A stretch of DNA of 31,627 nucleotides from Prevotella sp. UBA3837. Its GTDB lineage: Bacteria > Bacteroidota > Bacteroidia > Bacteroidales > Bacteroidaceae. The stretch spans positions 1 to 31,627 of the forward strand of contig DGHX01000163.1 of assembly GCA_002392835.1 (NCBI GenBank), written 5' to 3'. The position numbers were made by a program, and so were the translations under genes. The notes under the pieces were generated by a model that made no database searches, was not told the origin of the DNA, and was given only the letters and a program-made list of their open reading frames with translations. Numbering within the stretch: the first letter of the stretch is position 1; the number at the start of each line of letters is the position of its first letter. Shown piece by piece: positions 16,508 through 24,823 of this stretch.

Positions 16508-17026
16508 CTACCACCCGAAGGCGGTGGCGTTCATCTGCCACAGTCCCTGAGCGCGCAGGGTCTGCTCGATGACGTCACGGGCGCAGCCCTGACCGCCGAG
16601 GCAGTGGCTGACATACAGGCTGGCCTCCTTCACCTCGGTGCAGGCATCCTTGGGACACACGGGACAGCCCACGCGGCGCATCACCTCCAGGTCGGGCACG
16701 TCGTCGCCCATGTACATCACCTCCTCGTCCTTCAGTCCGTACTTAGCGAGGAACTCTTCGTACACGCGGATCTTCACCGAGCAGCCCGTGTACACGTCGG
16801 TCAGCCCCAGCCCCTCATAGCGCACGCGCACGGCCTCCACCCTTGCTCCGGTCATAATGGCCATGCGCAGCCCCAGCTTCACGGCCAGCTGCAGAGCATA
16901 GCCGTCCTTGATGTTCACCGTGCGCATGGGCATGCCGTCTACCGACATGGGTATGGTCTCGCACGACAGCACGCCATCGACATCGAAGATGATGGCGCGA
17001 ATCTTCTTCAGGTCATAGTTGATCAT
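16508..17026 (-). CDS. kdsC: 3-deoxy-D-manno-octulosonate 8-phosphate phosphatase (KdsC), HAD family
   Basis: KdsC removes phosphate from KDO-8-phosphate to give KDO for lipopolysaccharide core synthesis in the cytoplasm. The 172-residue product is a capless C0-type HAD phosphatase: motif I DVDGVL (nucleophile D15, acid/base D17), motif II Thr in MTG (about 58-60), Lys85 in GCSVK, and motif III GDDVPD (107-112). Length is normal (about 170). The start ATG lies inside the end of the upstream DUF2520 gene (14-base overlap, 17013-17026), which suggests translational coupling. A different small HAD phosphatase cannot be fully excluded. Confidence 0.88.
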   Translation of the reverse strand: MINYDLKKIRAIIFDVDGVLSCETIPMSVDGMPMRTVNIKDGYALQLAVKLGLRMAIMTGARVEAVRVRYEGLGLTDVYTGCSVKIRVYEEFLAKYGLKDEEVMYMGDDVPDLEVMRRVGCPVCPKDACTEVKEASLYVSHCLGGQGCARDVIEQTLRAQGLWQMNATAFGW

Positions 17027-17789
17027 TGGACAGTGTATGTATGCTTTTACTCATTATGTCGTACAGCTGCTGCATCATCGGTTCGTCGCTGAGCAGCGCT
17101 TTCTGTGCCTCTATCACGTTCTTGTCGTAGCGCACGGCGGGACCCGTCTGCGCCTGCAAGGGGTGCATGGCGTGCACCTTCTGTGCCGTCTCGTCTATCA
17201 GGGGCAGCATCACGTCGAAGTTCATGCCGTGCTGTTCCAGTATCTTCGCCGCCAGGGCATAGCTGTGGTTGGCGAAGTTACAGGCGAAGACGGCGGCCAG
17301 GTGCAGGTAGCGGCGCTGCTCGCTGGTCAGCTCCGTCACGCTGTCACTCACAGTCTGGGCCAGGGCGAGTGCCACGGCGCGTGCCCGCTCGTCGTTAGCC
17401 TCGATGAAGATGGGTATGTGGGTGAAGTCCACGTCGCGCTCCTTAGAGAAGGTCTGCATGGGGTAGATGACGCCGTAGTGGCATGCGCCGCCGAGCACGC
17501 CGAGTGAAACAGAGCCGGCAGTGTGGAACATGGGGCAGTGTTCGCGCCCAGGTATCAGCTGTGCGGCCACCTGCGGCAGCACAGCGTCCTTCACGGCTAT
17601 GAGGTAGGCATCGGCGGTGGTGGGCAGGGAGGAGATGTCGTCGGTGGGAAAACCACCGACAGCAAGACACAAAGTGCTGGCCGAGGCCAAGGTGCGGCTG
17701 TACACCGCCACGATGTGCTCGCCCCTGGCATGCAGGGCTTTAGCAAGCTGTGTGGCCAAGCGACCGGCACCAACGAAGACTATTTCCAT
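17013..17789 (-). CDS. Rossmann-fold/DUF2520 protein (NADP oxidoreductase-like)
   Basis: A putative NAD(P)-dependent oxidoreductase of unknown substrate. The 258-residue product starts with a dinucleotide-binding loop (VFVGAGRLATQLAKAL, 4-19), continues with a ketopantoate-reductase-like Rossmann domain (IAVKDAVLPQV; MFHTAGSVSLGVL) and ends in a helical DUF2520 domain with HLAAVFACNFANHSYALA and PLIDETAQKV. The domain order and length match the Bacteroidetes Rossmann-like/DUF2520 family. It overlaps kdsC by 14 bases and starts 13 bases after the nitroreductase stop, so it belongs to the same operon. Confidence 0.9.
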   Translation of the reverse strand: MEIVFVGAGRLATQLAKALHARGEHIVAVYSRTLASASTLCLAVGGFPTDDISSLPTTADAYLIAVKDAVLPQVAAQLIPGREHCPMFHTAGSVSLGVLGGACHYGVIYPMQTFSKERDVDFTHIPIFIEANDERARAVALALAQTVSDSVTELTSEQRRYLHLAAVFACNFANHSYALAAKILEQHGMNFDVMLPLIDETAQKVHAMHPLQAQTGPAVRYDKNVIEAQKALLSDEPMMQQLYDIMSKSIHTLSNDQL

Positions 17790-17802
17790 TCCCTTTTTTC
17801 GT

Positions 17803-18330
17803 TCAGTATTTCCCGATGTGCACGTTCTCCCACTTCAGTTTCTCCTCGTTCTGAGGCTTGCGCTCGTCGGCCTTGTGCCCGAAGGCCACCACACAGAGCA
17901 CGCTGTAGTTCTCGGGAATGTCGAGCACACCGTGAATCACGGTGTCGGCCGTGGTGCCGTCGGTCAGTCCGCGTCCGCGCATCTGCACCCAGCATGAGCC
18001 CAGCCCCAGCTCCTCGGCCTGATACTGCATGCTGATGGCAGCTATCGAGCCGTCCTCCACCCAGCAGTCGTTCTGCAGGGGGTCGCCGAGCACTACCACG
18101 GCCATGGCAGCGCCCTTGATGAGCTGTCCGCCCAGGTCCTTGGCATCGCTAAGCTTCTCCAGGTCCAGCTTGTCGTCAACCACTACGAACTGCCACGCCC
18201 GCTGTCCTTTGCTGGTGGGCGCCATCAGTGCGGCGCGCATGATGAGGCGCACGTCGTCGGCATCAATCTCTTCATCAGTGAATTTACGGTGCGAGCGACG
18301 CAGCTGCACCAGGTCCTTAAAGTTTGTCAT
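17803..18330 (-). CDS. Nitroreductase-family FMN oxidoreductase
   Basis: A flavin-dependent NAD(P)H oxidoreductase; the physiological substrate cannot be told from sequence. The 175-residue product begins with the classical RRSHRKFTDEEI FMN-phosphate-binding motif (11-22), followed by APTSKGQRAWQFVVV and a central region GSIAAISMQYQAEELGLGSCW. It is slightly short for the family (about 170-220). It is the first gene of a minus-strand run with the DUF2520 gene, kdsC and maf. Confidence 0.92.
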   Translation of the reverse strand: MTNFKDLVQLRRSHRKFTDEEIDADDVRLIMRAALMAPTSKGQRAWQFVVVDDKLDLEKLSDAKDLGGQLIKGAAMAVVVLGDPLQNDCWVEDGSIAAISMQYQAEELGLGSCWVQMRGRGLTDGTTADTVIHGVLDIPENYSVLCVVAFGHKADERKPQNEEKLKWENVHIGKY

Positions 18331-18356
18331 AAGTCTTAATTCCTTTCTTTTTTGTG

Positions 18357-18364
18357 CAAAGGTA
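18357..18364 (-). promoter_or_regulatory. -7 element of the nitroreductase operon promoter
   Basis: TACCTTTG on the minus strand (18364-18357), 26 bases before the ATG at 18330. No clear TTTG -33 box is seen at the expected distance, so the call rests on the -7 box and position. Confidence 0.55.
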
Positions 18365-18408
18365 CGAAATATTTTACAACTATCGGCTCATTATTCACAA
18401 TTATTTCG

Positions 18409-18416
18409 TAATTTTG
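18409..18416 (+). promoter_or_regulatory. -7 element of the GH95 gene promoter
   Basis: TAATTTTG at 18409-18416, within CGTAATTTTGCA, 30 bases before the ATG at 18447. The -33 box is weak. It is divergent from the nitroreductase promoter. Confidence 0.55.
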
Positions 18417-18446
18417 CATCGATTATCAATAACCCAACATCACATC

Positions 18447-20984
18447 ATGAAACGGACACTACTTTCTATCGCACTCTTCCTTGCCACCGTCGTCGCACTG
18501 GGTCAGCAACACCGGCTTTGGTACAGCCATCCTGCCACGCACTGGCTGCAGGCGCTACCCGTGGGCAATTCGCACATGGGCGCCATGGTCTACGGCGGCA
18601 CCGACACGGAGGAACTTCAGCTGAACGAAGAGACTTTCTGGAGCGGACAGCCTCACAACAACAACTCGCGTGAGTCGCTGGTGGCGCTGGGCGAGGTGCG
18701 CCGTCTCATCTTCGCCGGACGCGAGGCCGAGGCCGCCAAGCTCATCGACCGCCACTTCGTGAAGGGGCCCCACGGCATGCGCTTCCTGCCCTTAGGCAGT
18801 GTGAAGCTGCAGCTGGGCCACCGCGACGTGAGCGACTACCGCCGCGAGCTGGACCTCAGCACGGCCACCGCCACCACACATTATATATATAATGGTGTCA
18901 GCTACGACCGCACCGTCTTCGCATCCCTCTCCGACAGCGTCGTCATCATACGTCTGACAGCCTCGCGCCGTGGCGCTCTCTCCTTCGGTGTGAAGTTCAC
19001 CTCCCAGCTGCCGGCCGAGGTACAGGGGGCCGCCGGGATGATGTTCCCCTCGCCCAGCAATGCACAGAGCGGCATGCTCAGGGCCACCGTCAGCGGTGTG
19101 GAGCACGAAGGCATAGCCGCAGGGCTGAAGGCTGAGTGCAAGGTTCGAGTCGAGGCCGACGGAGCCGTCATCACCCTCGACGACGGCACCATCAAGGTCA
19201 ACGATGCCACCACTGCCACCCTCTTCATCGCCGCCGCTACGAACTATGTCAACTACCACGACGTGAGCGGCAACGCCGTAGCCAAGGTCGACGCATCGCT
19301 GTCGGCACTGCAGGGTAAGAAATACAAGCAGCTGCTGAAGGCCCATGTAAGGAAATACCAGGAGCAATACGGGCGAGTGAGCCTCTCGCTGCCCACGAAC
19401 GAAGCCTCTGCCCTGCCCACCGACGAGCGCCTGCAGGCCTTCGAGCAGAGTGCCGGCCAGATAGGGAACAGTCAATCAGCAAACAGCAAATCCCCTGACC
19501 TCGACCTCGTGGCGCTGATGATGCAGTACGGGCGCTACCTGCTCATCTCCTCCAGCCAGCCCGGCGGTCAGCCCGCCAACCTGCAGGGGGTGTGGAACGA
19601 CAAGATGAACGCGCCGTGGGACTCGAAGTACACCATCAACATCAACGCCGAGATGAACTACTGGCCCGCCACTGTGGGCAACCTGCTGGAGACGCAGCAG
19701 CCGCTGTTCGCGATGATCAGCGACCTCAGCCAGACGGGAGCAGAGACGGCAAAGACCATGTATGGCTGCCGTGGCTGGGTGGCCCACCACAACACCGACC
19801 TGTGGCGCATCAGCGGCCCCGTGGACGGCACGCCCTGGGGCATGTTCCCCACCGGCGGGGCCTGGCTGACCACACACTTGTGGCAGCACTACCTCTTCAC
19901 CGGCGACCGCCAGTTCCTGGCCCGCTACTACCCCGTGATGAAGGGAGCCGCCGACTTCCTGTGCGACTACCTGCAGCAGTACCCCGACACGGGCGAGGTG
20001 AAGCAGGCCGCCGGATGGCTGGTCAGCGTACCCACCGTGTCGCCCGAGCATGGGCCGCGCGGCAAGGGCACCAACGTCACCGCCGGCTCGACCATGGACA
20101 ACCAGATTTGCTTCGACGTGCTGTCGCAGACGCTGCAGGCGGCAACGGTCCTGGGGAAGGACAAATCGCAGATAGCATATCTCCAATCCCAGATTGACAA
20201 GCTGCCCCCCATGCAGATAGGACGCTACGGCCAACTGCAGGAGTGGCTCATCGATGCCGACGACCCTAAGGACGAGCACCGCCACATCAGCCACCTCTAC
20301 GGCCTGTACCCCTCGAACCAGATTTCGCCCTACAGCCATCCCGACCTGTTCACCGCAGCCGCCAACACCCTGCAGCAGCGCGGCGACATGGCCACGGGCT
20401 GGAGCCTGGGCTGGAAGACGAACTTCTGGGCGCGCATGCTCGACGGCGACCATGCCTTCCGCATCATCTGCAACATGCTGCACCTGCTGCCCAGCGACGA
20501 GCAGGCCCGCCAGTACCCGCAGGGCCGCACCTACCCCAACCTGTTCGACGCCCACCCGCCGTTCCAGATCGACGGCAACTTCGGCGTCTCTGCCGGCATC
20601 TGCGAGATGTTGCTGCAGAGCCACGACGGTGCCCTGCACCTGTTGCCCGCCCTGCCCACGTCATGGACCGATGGCCAGGTCAGCGGCCTGCGTGCCCGCG
20701 GCGGCTTCATCGTTGACGAGCAGTGGCACGACGGCAGCCTGCGCAAGGCCACCGTCACCAGCACCATCGGCGGCACCCTGCGCCTGCGCTCCTACGTGCC
20801 GCTCAAGGGCAAGGGCCTGCGCCCCGCCGCCGGTCCCTGTCCCAACGCCCTCATGCAGCCCGCCACCATCAGGGAGCCGCTGCGCTCCCCCGAGCTGAAG
20901 GACTTCACCCCCCTGCCCCTCCGTCCCGTCTACGAGTATGATCTCGACACCCAGCCTGGGCGCAGCTACACCATCTCAGGATGA
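18447..20984 (+). CDS. Glycoside hydrolase family 95 (alpha-L-fucosidase type)
   Basis: GH95 enzymes are inverting hydrolases of terminal alpha-1,2-L-fucose or alpha-L-galactose on xyloglucan, mucin or milk glycans. The 845-residue product has a signal peptide (about 1-22, ending LGQ), a GH65N-like beta-sandwich (ALPVGNSHMGAMVYGG; LNEETFWSG) and an (alpha/alpha)6 barrel. N398 and N400 in TININAEMNYW have the spacing of the catalytic Asn pair of the Bifidobacterium enzyme. E534 in SPE and D709 in IDGNFG are the probable acid and Asp partners, by recalled analogy. Other family motifs are HHNTDLWR and HRHISHLYGLYP. Two low-complexity stretches, at 19458-19494 and 20161-20198, look like inserts. 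It overlaps the next gene by 4 bases (ATGA). The ATG at 18447 lies downstream of the promoter; upstream in-frame starts do not. Confidence 0.92.
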   Translation: MKRTLLSIALFLATVVALGQQHRLWYSHPATHWLQALPVGNSHMGAMVYGGTDTEELQLNEETFWSGQPHNNNSRESLVALGEVRRLIFAGREAEAAKLIDRHFVKGPHGMRFLPLGSVKLQLGHRDVSDYRRELDLSTATATTHYIYNGVSYDRTVFASLSDSVVIIRLTASRRGALSFGVKFTSQLPAEVQGAAGMMFPSPSNAQSGMLRATVSGVEHEGIAAGLKAECKVRVEADGAVITLDDGTIKVNDATTATLFIAAATNYVNYHDVSGNAVAKVDASLSALQGKKYKQLLKAHVRKYQEQYGRVSLSLPTNEASALPTDERLQAFEQSAGQIGNSQSANSKSPDLDLVALMMQYGRYLLISSSQPGGQPANLQGVWNDKMNAPWDSKYTININAEMNYWPATVGNLLETQQPLFAMISDLSQTGAETAKTMYGCRGWVAHHNTDLWRISGPVDGTPWGMFPTGGAWLTTHLWQHYLFTGDRQFLARYYPVMKGAADFLCDYLQQYPDTGEVKQAAGWLVSVPTVSPEHGPRGKGTNVTAGSTMDNQICFDVLSQTLQAATVLGKDKSQIAYLQSQIDKLPPMQIGRYGQLQEWLIDADDPKDEHRHISHLYGLYPSNQISPYSHPDLFTAAANTLQQRGDMATGWSLGWKTNFWARMLDGDHAFRIICNMLHLLPSDEQARQYPQGRTYPNLFDAHPPFQIDGNFGVSAGICEMLLQSHDGALHLLPALPTSWTDGQVSGLRARGGFIVDEQWHDGSLRKATVTSTIGGTLRLRSYVPLKGKGLRPAAGPCPNALMQPATIREPLRSPELKDFTPLPLRPVYEYDLDTQPGRSYTISG

Positions 20985-21952
20985 CCACGAAGATCTACAC
21001 CTCTGGCGACGCTCTGCCGTCTGGCCTGCTGGAAGAGAACTTCTTCCACAGCAGTCAGCTCTTTGCCGTATTCCAGCAGACCGCCCGCCACAGGCCCTAC
21101 ATGGTCGTCCTTGAAGATGCCGACGGCACTATCTGCGCCCAGCTGCTGGCCGTGGTGCGCTATCGGGTGTCATGGTTTCCCCCCTATCTATACCGTCACT
21201 GCCGCGTGCTGGGCGAGGGCGTCTACCTTCACGAGGAACAGAAGGACGAACTCTTCGGTCAGATGCTGCATGCGCTGACCTCGCGCCTGGGGCCCTACAT
21301 GTTCTTCATGGAGGTCAGTCACCTCAGCCAGAAGATGTTCGGCTACCGTCACTTCCGCGACAACCGCTACTTCCCCGTTCGGTGGATGAGCATCCACAAC
21401 TCGCTGCATTCGCGCACGCCCGAGGAGCGGCTGGGCCCGCGTCTGAGCCGCCGCATCCGCAACACCTACGAGCGTGGCGTGGTCACCGACGAGGTAAGCA
21501 GCGATGACGATTTCCAAGAGTTCATGCGCCTGCTGCGGCACCACAACTGGCTGAAGCCAAAGCGCTACATCCCCTCCGACGACTTCTTCCGCCAGCTGTG
21601 GCAGCAGCCTGAGCATGCCCGCCTGTTCCTCACCCGCTACAAGGACCATGTGGTGGGCTGTTCCGCCGTGGCCTACTCTCACGGCCAGGCCTACCTGTGG
21701 TACGCCGCCTACCGTCGCAAGACCTTCGCGCTGATGCGCCCCCGCGAGCTCACTATCTGGCATGCCATCAAGGACTCGCACAGCCGCGGCTACCAGCACA
21801 TCTTCTTCATGGACGTGGGACTGCCCTTCCGCAAGAACACCTTCCGCGACTTCATCCTCCGGTTCGGCGGCAAGCCCGAGAGCACCTACCGCTGGTTCCG
21901 CTGTAACATCAAGTGGATCAACTCGTTCCTCTCGTGGATATACCGCGACTGA
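20981..21952 (+). CDS. FemAB/GNAT-like acyltransferase
   Basis: A 323-residue cytoplasmic protein without signal peptide, resembling Bacteroidetes proteins of the GNAT/FemAB-like (BioF2-like) superfamily. Supporting features are an N-terminal half with a YMVVLEDADGTICAQLLAVV strand pair, a C-terminal GNAT-like core (ARLFLTRYKDHVVGCSAVAY) and a late IWHAIKDSHSRGYQHIFFMD segment typical of lipid- or peptidoglycan-linked acyltransferases of this group. The substrate is unknown. It starts within the GH95 stop codon (ATGA), so translation is probably coupled to GH95, which is odd for a cytoplasmic acyltransferase next to an exported hydrolase. Confidence 0.75.
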   Translation: MTTKIYTSGDALPSGLLEENFFHSSQLFAVFQQTARHRPYMVVLEDADGTICAQLLAVVRYRVSWFPPYLYRHCRVLGEGVYLHEEQKDELFGQMLHALTSRLGPYMFFMEVSHLSQKMFGYRHFRDNRYFPVRWMSIHNSLHSRTPEERLGPRLSRRIRNTYERGVVTDEVSSDDDFQEFMRLLRHHNWLKPKRYIPSDDFFRQLWQQPEHARLFLTRYKDHVVGCSAVAYSHGQAYLWYAAYRRKTFALMRPRELTIWHAIKDSHSRGYQHIFFMDVGLPFRKNTFRDFILRFGGKPESTYRWFRCNIKWINSFLSWIYRD

Positions 21953-22053
21953 TCTGACCTGAATCACAAATCGTGGTAGTTTTTTCTGCCTGCGGCACTA
22001 CATTTCTCCCCCCGCTACGTAATAATTCCGCCCGTTGAGCGTTATTATACGTG

Positions 22054-24615
22054 ATGAAAATCTTTTCCCAGCGACTATACCTGTTGCTCGCCCTGCTGTG
22101 TGCGAGCCTTTGCGCCGTGGCCCAGACCTTCACGCTGAAGGGCCTGGTCACCGATGACGAGGGGAAGGCGCTGGAGCTGGCCTCTGTGGCCTGCGTGGCC
22201 CAGGGCAAGGCCACGATGACAAACCTGAAGGGCGAATACCAGCTGACGCTGAACAGCGCCGACTCGGTGGTGGTGCGCTTCTCGATGGTAGGCTACCGCA
22301 CCCGCACCCGCACCCTGTACAAGCCCCGCAGCACACAGACGCTGCGCATCGTGCTGCGCGCCGACCTGGAGATAGGCGAGGTGGTGGTGAGCGAGCGGCG
22401 CCGCCAAACGGACCAGATGGAGCTGCTCGACCTGAAGGACCTGCGCTCGGGAGCCGTCAGCGTCACCGGCAATGCCGTGGAGGAGCTCATACAGCAGCAG
22501 GCCGGCGTGAGCACCCATAACGAGCTCAGCAGCCAGTACAACGTGCGCGGCGGCAGCTTCGACGAGAACTCTGTATATATTAATAATGTGGAGGTCTACC
22601 GCCCCCTGCTCATCCGCTCAGGGCAGCAGGAGGGCCTCTCGGTCATCAACCCCGACATGGTGGAGCGCGTGGCCTTCAGCACCGGCGGCTTCTCAGCCCG
22701 CTACGGCGACAAGATGTCGTCGGCGCTCGACATCACCTACCGCCGACCTGAGCACTTCGAAGCCACCGCTACGGCCAGCCTCCTCGGAGCATCGGCATAC
22801 GTGGGCTACGGCAACGGCGTGAACAGGGGGAGCGGCAGCAGCGGCAAGCCGCAGACCTTCAGCATGAGCCACGGCCTGCGCTACAAGACGAACCGCTACT
22901 TGCTGGGCTCACTGGAGACCACGGGCGAGTACCGGCCCAACCAGCTGGACTACCAGGCATACCTCACCTGGCAGCCCAACCGCCGCTGGACGCTCGACGT
23001 GCTGGGCAACATATCGGAGAACCACTACAACTTCCGCCCGAAGGACCGCGAGACCAGCTTCGGCACCATGGAGGACGTGAAGTCTTTCCGCGTGTACTTC
23101 GACGGTCAGGAGAAGGATGTCTTCCGCACCCTCTTCGGCACCGCCGCGCTGACGCGCCACATCACCGACTCGCTGCAGCTGCGGCTGCTGTGGAGCGCCT
23201 TCCACACCCGCGAGCAGGAGCGTTACGACATTCAGGGACAGTACTGGCTGAGTGACACCGAGAGTGCCGAGCAGCTGGGCGTGGGCACATACGCCGAGCA
23301 CGCCCGCAACTACCTCACAGCCGACGTGCAGAGCCTGAAGCTGATGGTCAGCCGCCGCTTCCGCCAGCACGACGTGGAGGCCGCCCTTACCCAGAAGTGG
23401 GAGCACATCAAGGAGCAGAGCCGCGAGTACGAGATGCGCGACAGCAGCGGTTACAGCGTGCCCCACCGCCCCCAGCGCCTGGACCTCATCTACAACCTCG
23501 TCTCCACGCAGCGCATGCGCTCACAGCGCACCGAGGGCTACATACAGGACGTGTTCCGATGGAATACGGCCTCTGAAGCCCCCGTAGCCCCCCCTTCGGC
23601 CCCCGAGGGGGCTACGATAGCTTCTTCCCCTGACAACAAAACTATAGAAGCCCCCTCGGGGGCCGTAGGGGGGGCCTCAGGGGGGGCTTCCGGGGCCTAT
23701 TTCACCCTCACTTATGGTGTGCGCTTTGCCCACTGGAGCTTCAACCGCGAGACGCTGCTCTCGCCGCGCGTGTCGCTGGCCATCGTGCCCGCACGCAACA
23801 CCGACATCACCTACCGCCTGGCCACGGGCCTCTACTACCAGGCTCCCTTCTACAAGGAGCTGCGCGACACCACCCTCACCGCCGGCGGCACCACCGCCGT
23901 CACCCTGAACCGTAACATCAAGAGCCAGCGCTCCTGGCAGCTGCTGGCCGCCGTCGACTACCGCTTCAAGATGAACGAGCGGAAGTATAAGTTTACCGCC
24001 GAGGCCTACTACAAGCTGCTGGGCAACCTCATCCCCTACAACGCGCAGAACGTGAAGGTGACCTACTACGGCGAGAACCTCACCTCCGGCCATGCCCTGG
24101 GCCTGGACATGAAGCTCTACGGCGAGTTCGTGCCCGGCACCGACTCCTGGATCTCGCTCTCGCTCATGAGCACACGCCAGCACTTCAACGGCCAGTCCTC
24201 CACCCCCAACTCAGAGTCCTTCCCCCTGCCCACAGACCAGCGCTATGCCCTGAACCTGCACTTCACCGACAACTTCCCCGGCACCGACCGCTGGAAGATG
24301 ACGCTGCGCCTGGCTTACGCCGACGGCCTGCCCTTCGGTGCCCCCCACCGCGGCATAGAGGCCCAGCACTTCCGCGCGCCGGCCTACAAGCGCGCCGACA
24401 TAGGCATGAGCTACCTGGCCTATTCTCCCTCCGCCCTCCGCCCTTCACCCTCCGCCATCAAAAAGGTATGGCTCGGCGTGGACTGCCTGAACCTCTTCGG
24501 CATCAGCAACGTCAACAGCTACTACTGGGTCACCGACGTCACCAACCGCCAGTGGGCCGTGCCCAACTATCTTACCGGCCGACAGCTGAACGCACGCCTC
24601 ATCGTGGAATTCTGA
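22054..24615 (+). CDS. TonB-dependent receptor, non-SusC type
   Basis: An outer-membrane gated transporter; the substrate cannot be told. The 853-residue product has a signal peptide (about 1-24, ending AVAQ), a carboxypeptidase-regulatory-like domain (about 26-105), a plug with EELIQQQAGVSTHNELSSQY, NVRGGSFDENSVYINNVEV and STGGFSARYGDKMSSALDI (about 145-230), then a beta-barrel ending in ARLIVEF with the terminal Phe. The ATG at 22054 is preferred over the GTG at 22051. Two in-frame inserts stand out: a Pro/Ala/Gly-rich segment around residues 508-546 encoded by inverted GC-rich repeats (23575-23690), and SPSALRPSPSA encoded by CCCTCCGCC repeats (24425-24457). Both fall in the barrel, probably in loops. 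No promoter was clear in the 101-base gap after the acyltransferase gene, so cotranscription with GH95 is possible. Confidence 0.93.
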   Translation: MKIFSQRLYLLLALLCASLCAVAQTFTLKGLVTDDEGKALELASVACVAQGKATMTNLKGEYQLTLNSADSVVVRFSMVGYRTRTRTLYKPRSTQTLRIVLRADLEIGEVVVSERRRQTDQMELLDLKDLRSGAVSVTGNAVEELIQQQAGVSTHNELSSQYNVRGGSFDENSVYINNVEVYRPLLIRSGQQEGLSVINPDMVERVAFSTGGFSARYGDKMSSALDITYRRPEHFEATATASLLGASAYVGYGNGVNRGSGSSGKPQTFSMSHGLRYKTNRYLLGSLETTGEYRPNQLDYQAYLTWQPNRRWTLDVLGNISENHYNFRPKDRETSFGTMEDVKSFRVYFDGQEKDVFRTLFGTAALTRHITDSLQLRLLWSAFHTREQERYDIQGQYWLSDTESAEQLGVGTYAEHARNYLTADVQSLKLMVSRRFRQHDVEAALTQKWEHIKEQSREYEMRDSSGYSVPHRPQRLDLIYNLVSTQRMRSQRTEGYIQDVFRWNTASEAPVAPPSAPEGATIASSPDNKTIEAPSGAVGGASGGASGAYFTLTYGVRFAHWSFNRETLLSPRVSLAIVPARNTDITYRLATGLYYQAPFYKELRDTTLTAGGTTAVTLNRNIKSQRSWQLLAAVDYRFKMNERKYKFTAEAYYKLLGNLIPYNAQNVKVTYYGENLTSGHALGLDMKLYGEFVPGTDSWISLSLMSTRQHFNGQSSTPNSESFPLPTDQRYALNLHFTDNFPGTDRWKMTLRLAYADGLPFGAPHRGIEAQHFRAPAYKRADIGMSYLAYSPSALRPSPSAIKKVWLGVDCLNLFGISNVNSYYWVTDVTNRQWAVPNYLTGRQLNARLIVEF
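23575..23690. repeat. Pair of inverted GC-rich palindromic elements inside the TonB receptor
   Basis: Copy A (23575-23615) and copy B (23647-23690) are inverted relative to each other. The reverse complement of A and B share the block order GnAG, C5, TC, G5, CCGnA, G7, 4-5 bases, G5-7, CTTC, with few mismatches. A 31-base spacer separates them. Together they could form a long hairpin in DNA or mRNA. The tract stays in frame and encodes Ala/Pro/Gly-rich residues. Confidence 0.85.
24425..24457 (+). repeat. CCCTCCGCC-type low-complexity tract in the TonB receptor
   Basis: Imperfect tandem CCCTCCGCC / CCCTTCACC units are in frame and encode SPSALRPSPSA just before the penultimate barrel strands. 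It resembles an intergenic-type repeat more than family sequence. Confidence 0.6.
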
Positions 24616-24748
24616 CGTAATTCTTTATTTTTTTGCCATAAAAACGCTGACTTTCAAATCTTTTTCGTATATTTGCACCGTGAAAGGGCCGAGTCATAAT
24701 TGTGCCCTGACGAAAGCAACATTAAAAAACCACTAAAAAACAAAGGAA
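24616..24748 (+). promoter_or_regulatory. Promoter and leader region of the DUF1703-type gene
   Basis: TATATTTG at 24668-24675, in the context CGTATATTTGCACCGTG, is a -7 element nearly identical in context to that at 8927-8934. The -33 box is weak. The leader before the main ATG is long (about 140 bases) and contains a short ORF. No terminator for the preceding TonB receptor was found. Confidence 0.6.
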
Positions 24749-24823
24749 ATGATGAAAAAGAACATGACTACCTCACACGCCGCTACTGCGGCAAGTACTA
24801 CAGATGTAAGCGACAGATTATGA
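24749..24823 (+). CDS. Putative 23-24 codon leader ORF upstream of the DUF1703-type gene
   Basis: AAAGGA followed by ATGATG (24749-24754) opens a short frame encoding MKKNMTTSHAATAASTTDVS and three more residues. It ends in TGA at 24821-24823, interleaved with the ATGATG start of the next gene (24820-24825). The arrangement fits termination-reinitiation coupling. No homology is known to me, and the peptide may be non-functional; the frame could also be chance. Confidence 0.35.
   Translation: MMKKNMTTSHAATAASTTDVSDRL

Noticed and set aside
21953..22053. Promoter for the TonB receptor (TACATTTC near 22000)
   Set aside because: The -7 box lacks the final G and no -33 box sits at the right distance.
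23575..23690. Inverted repeats as ends of an insertion sequence
   Set aside because: Spacer is only 31 bases with no transposase, and the reading frame of the receptor continues through.
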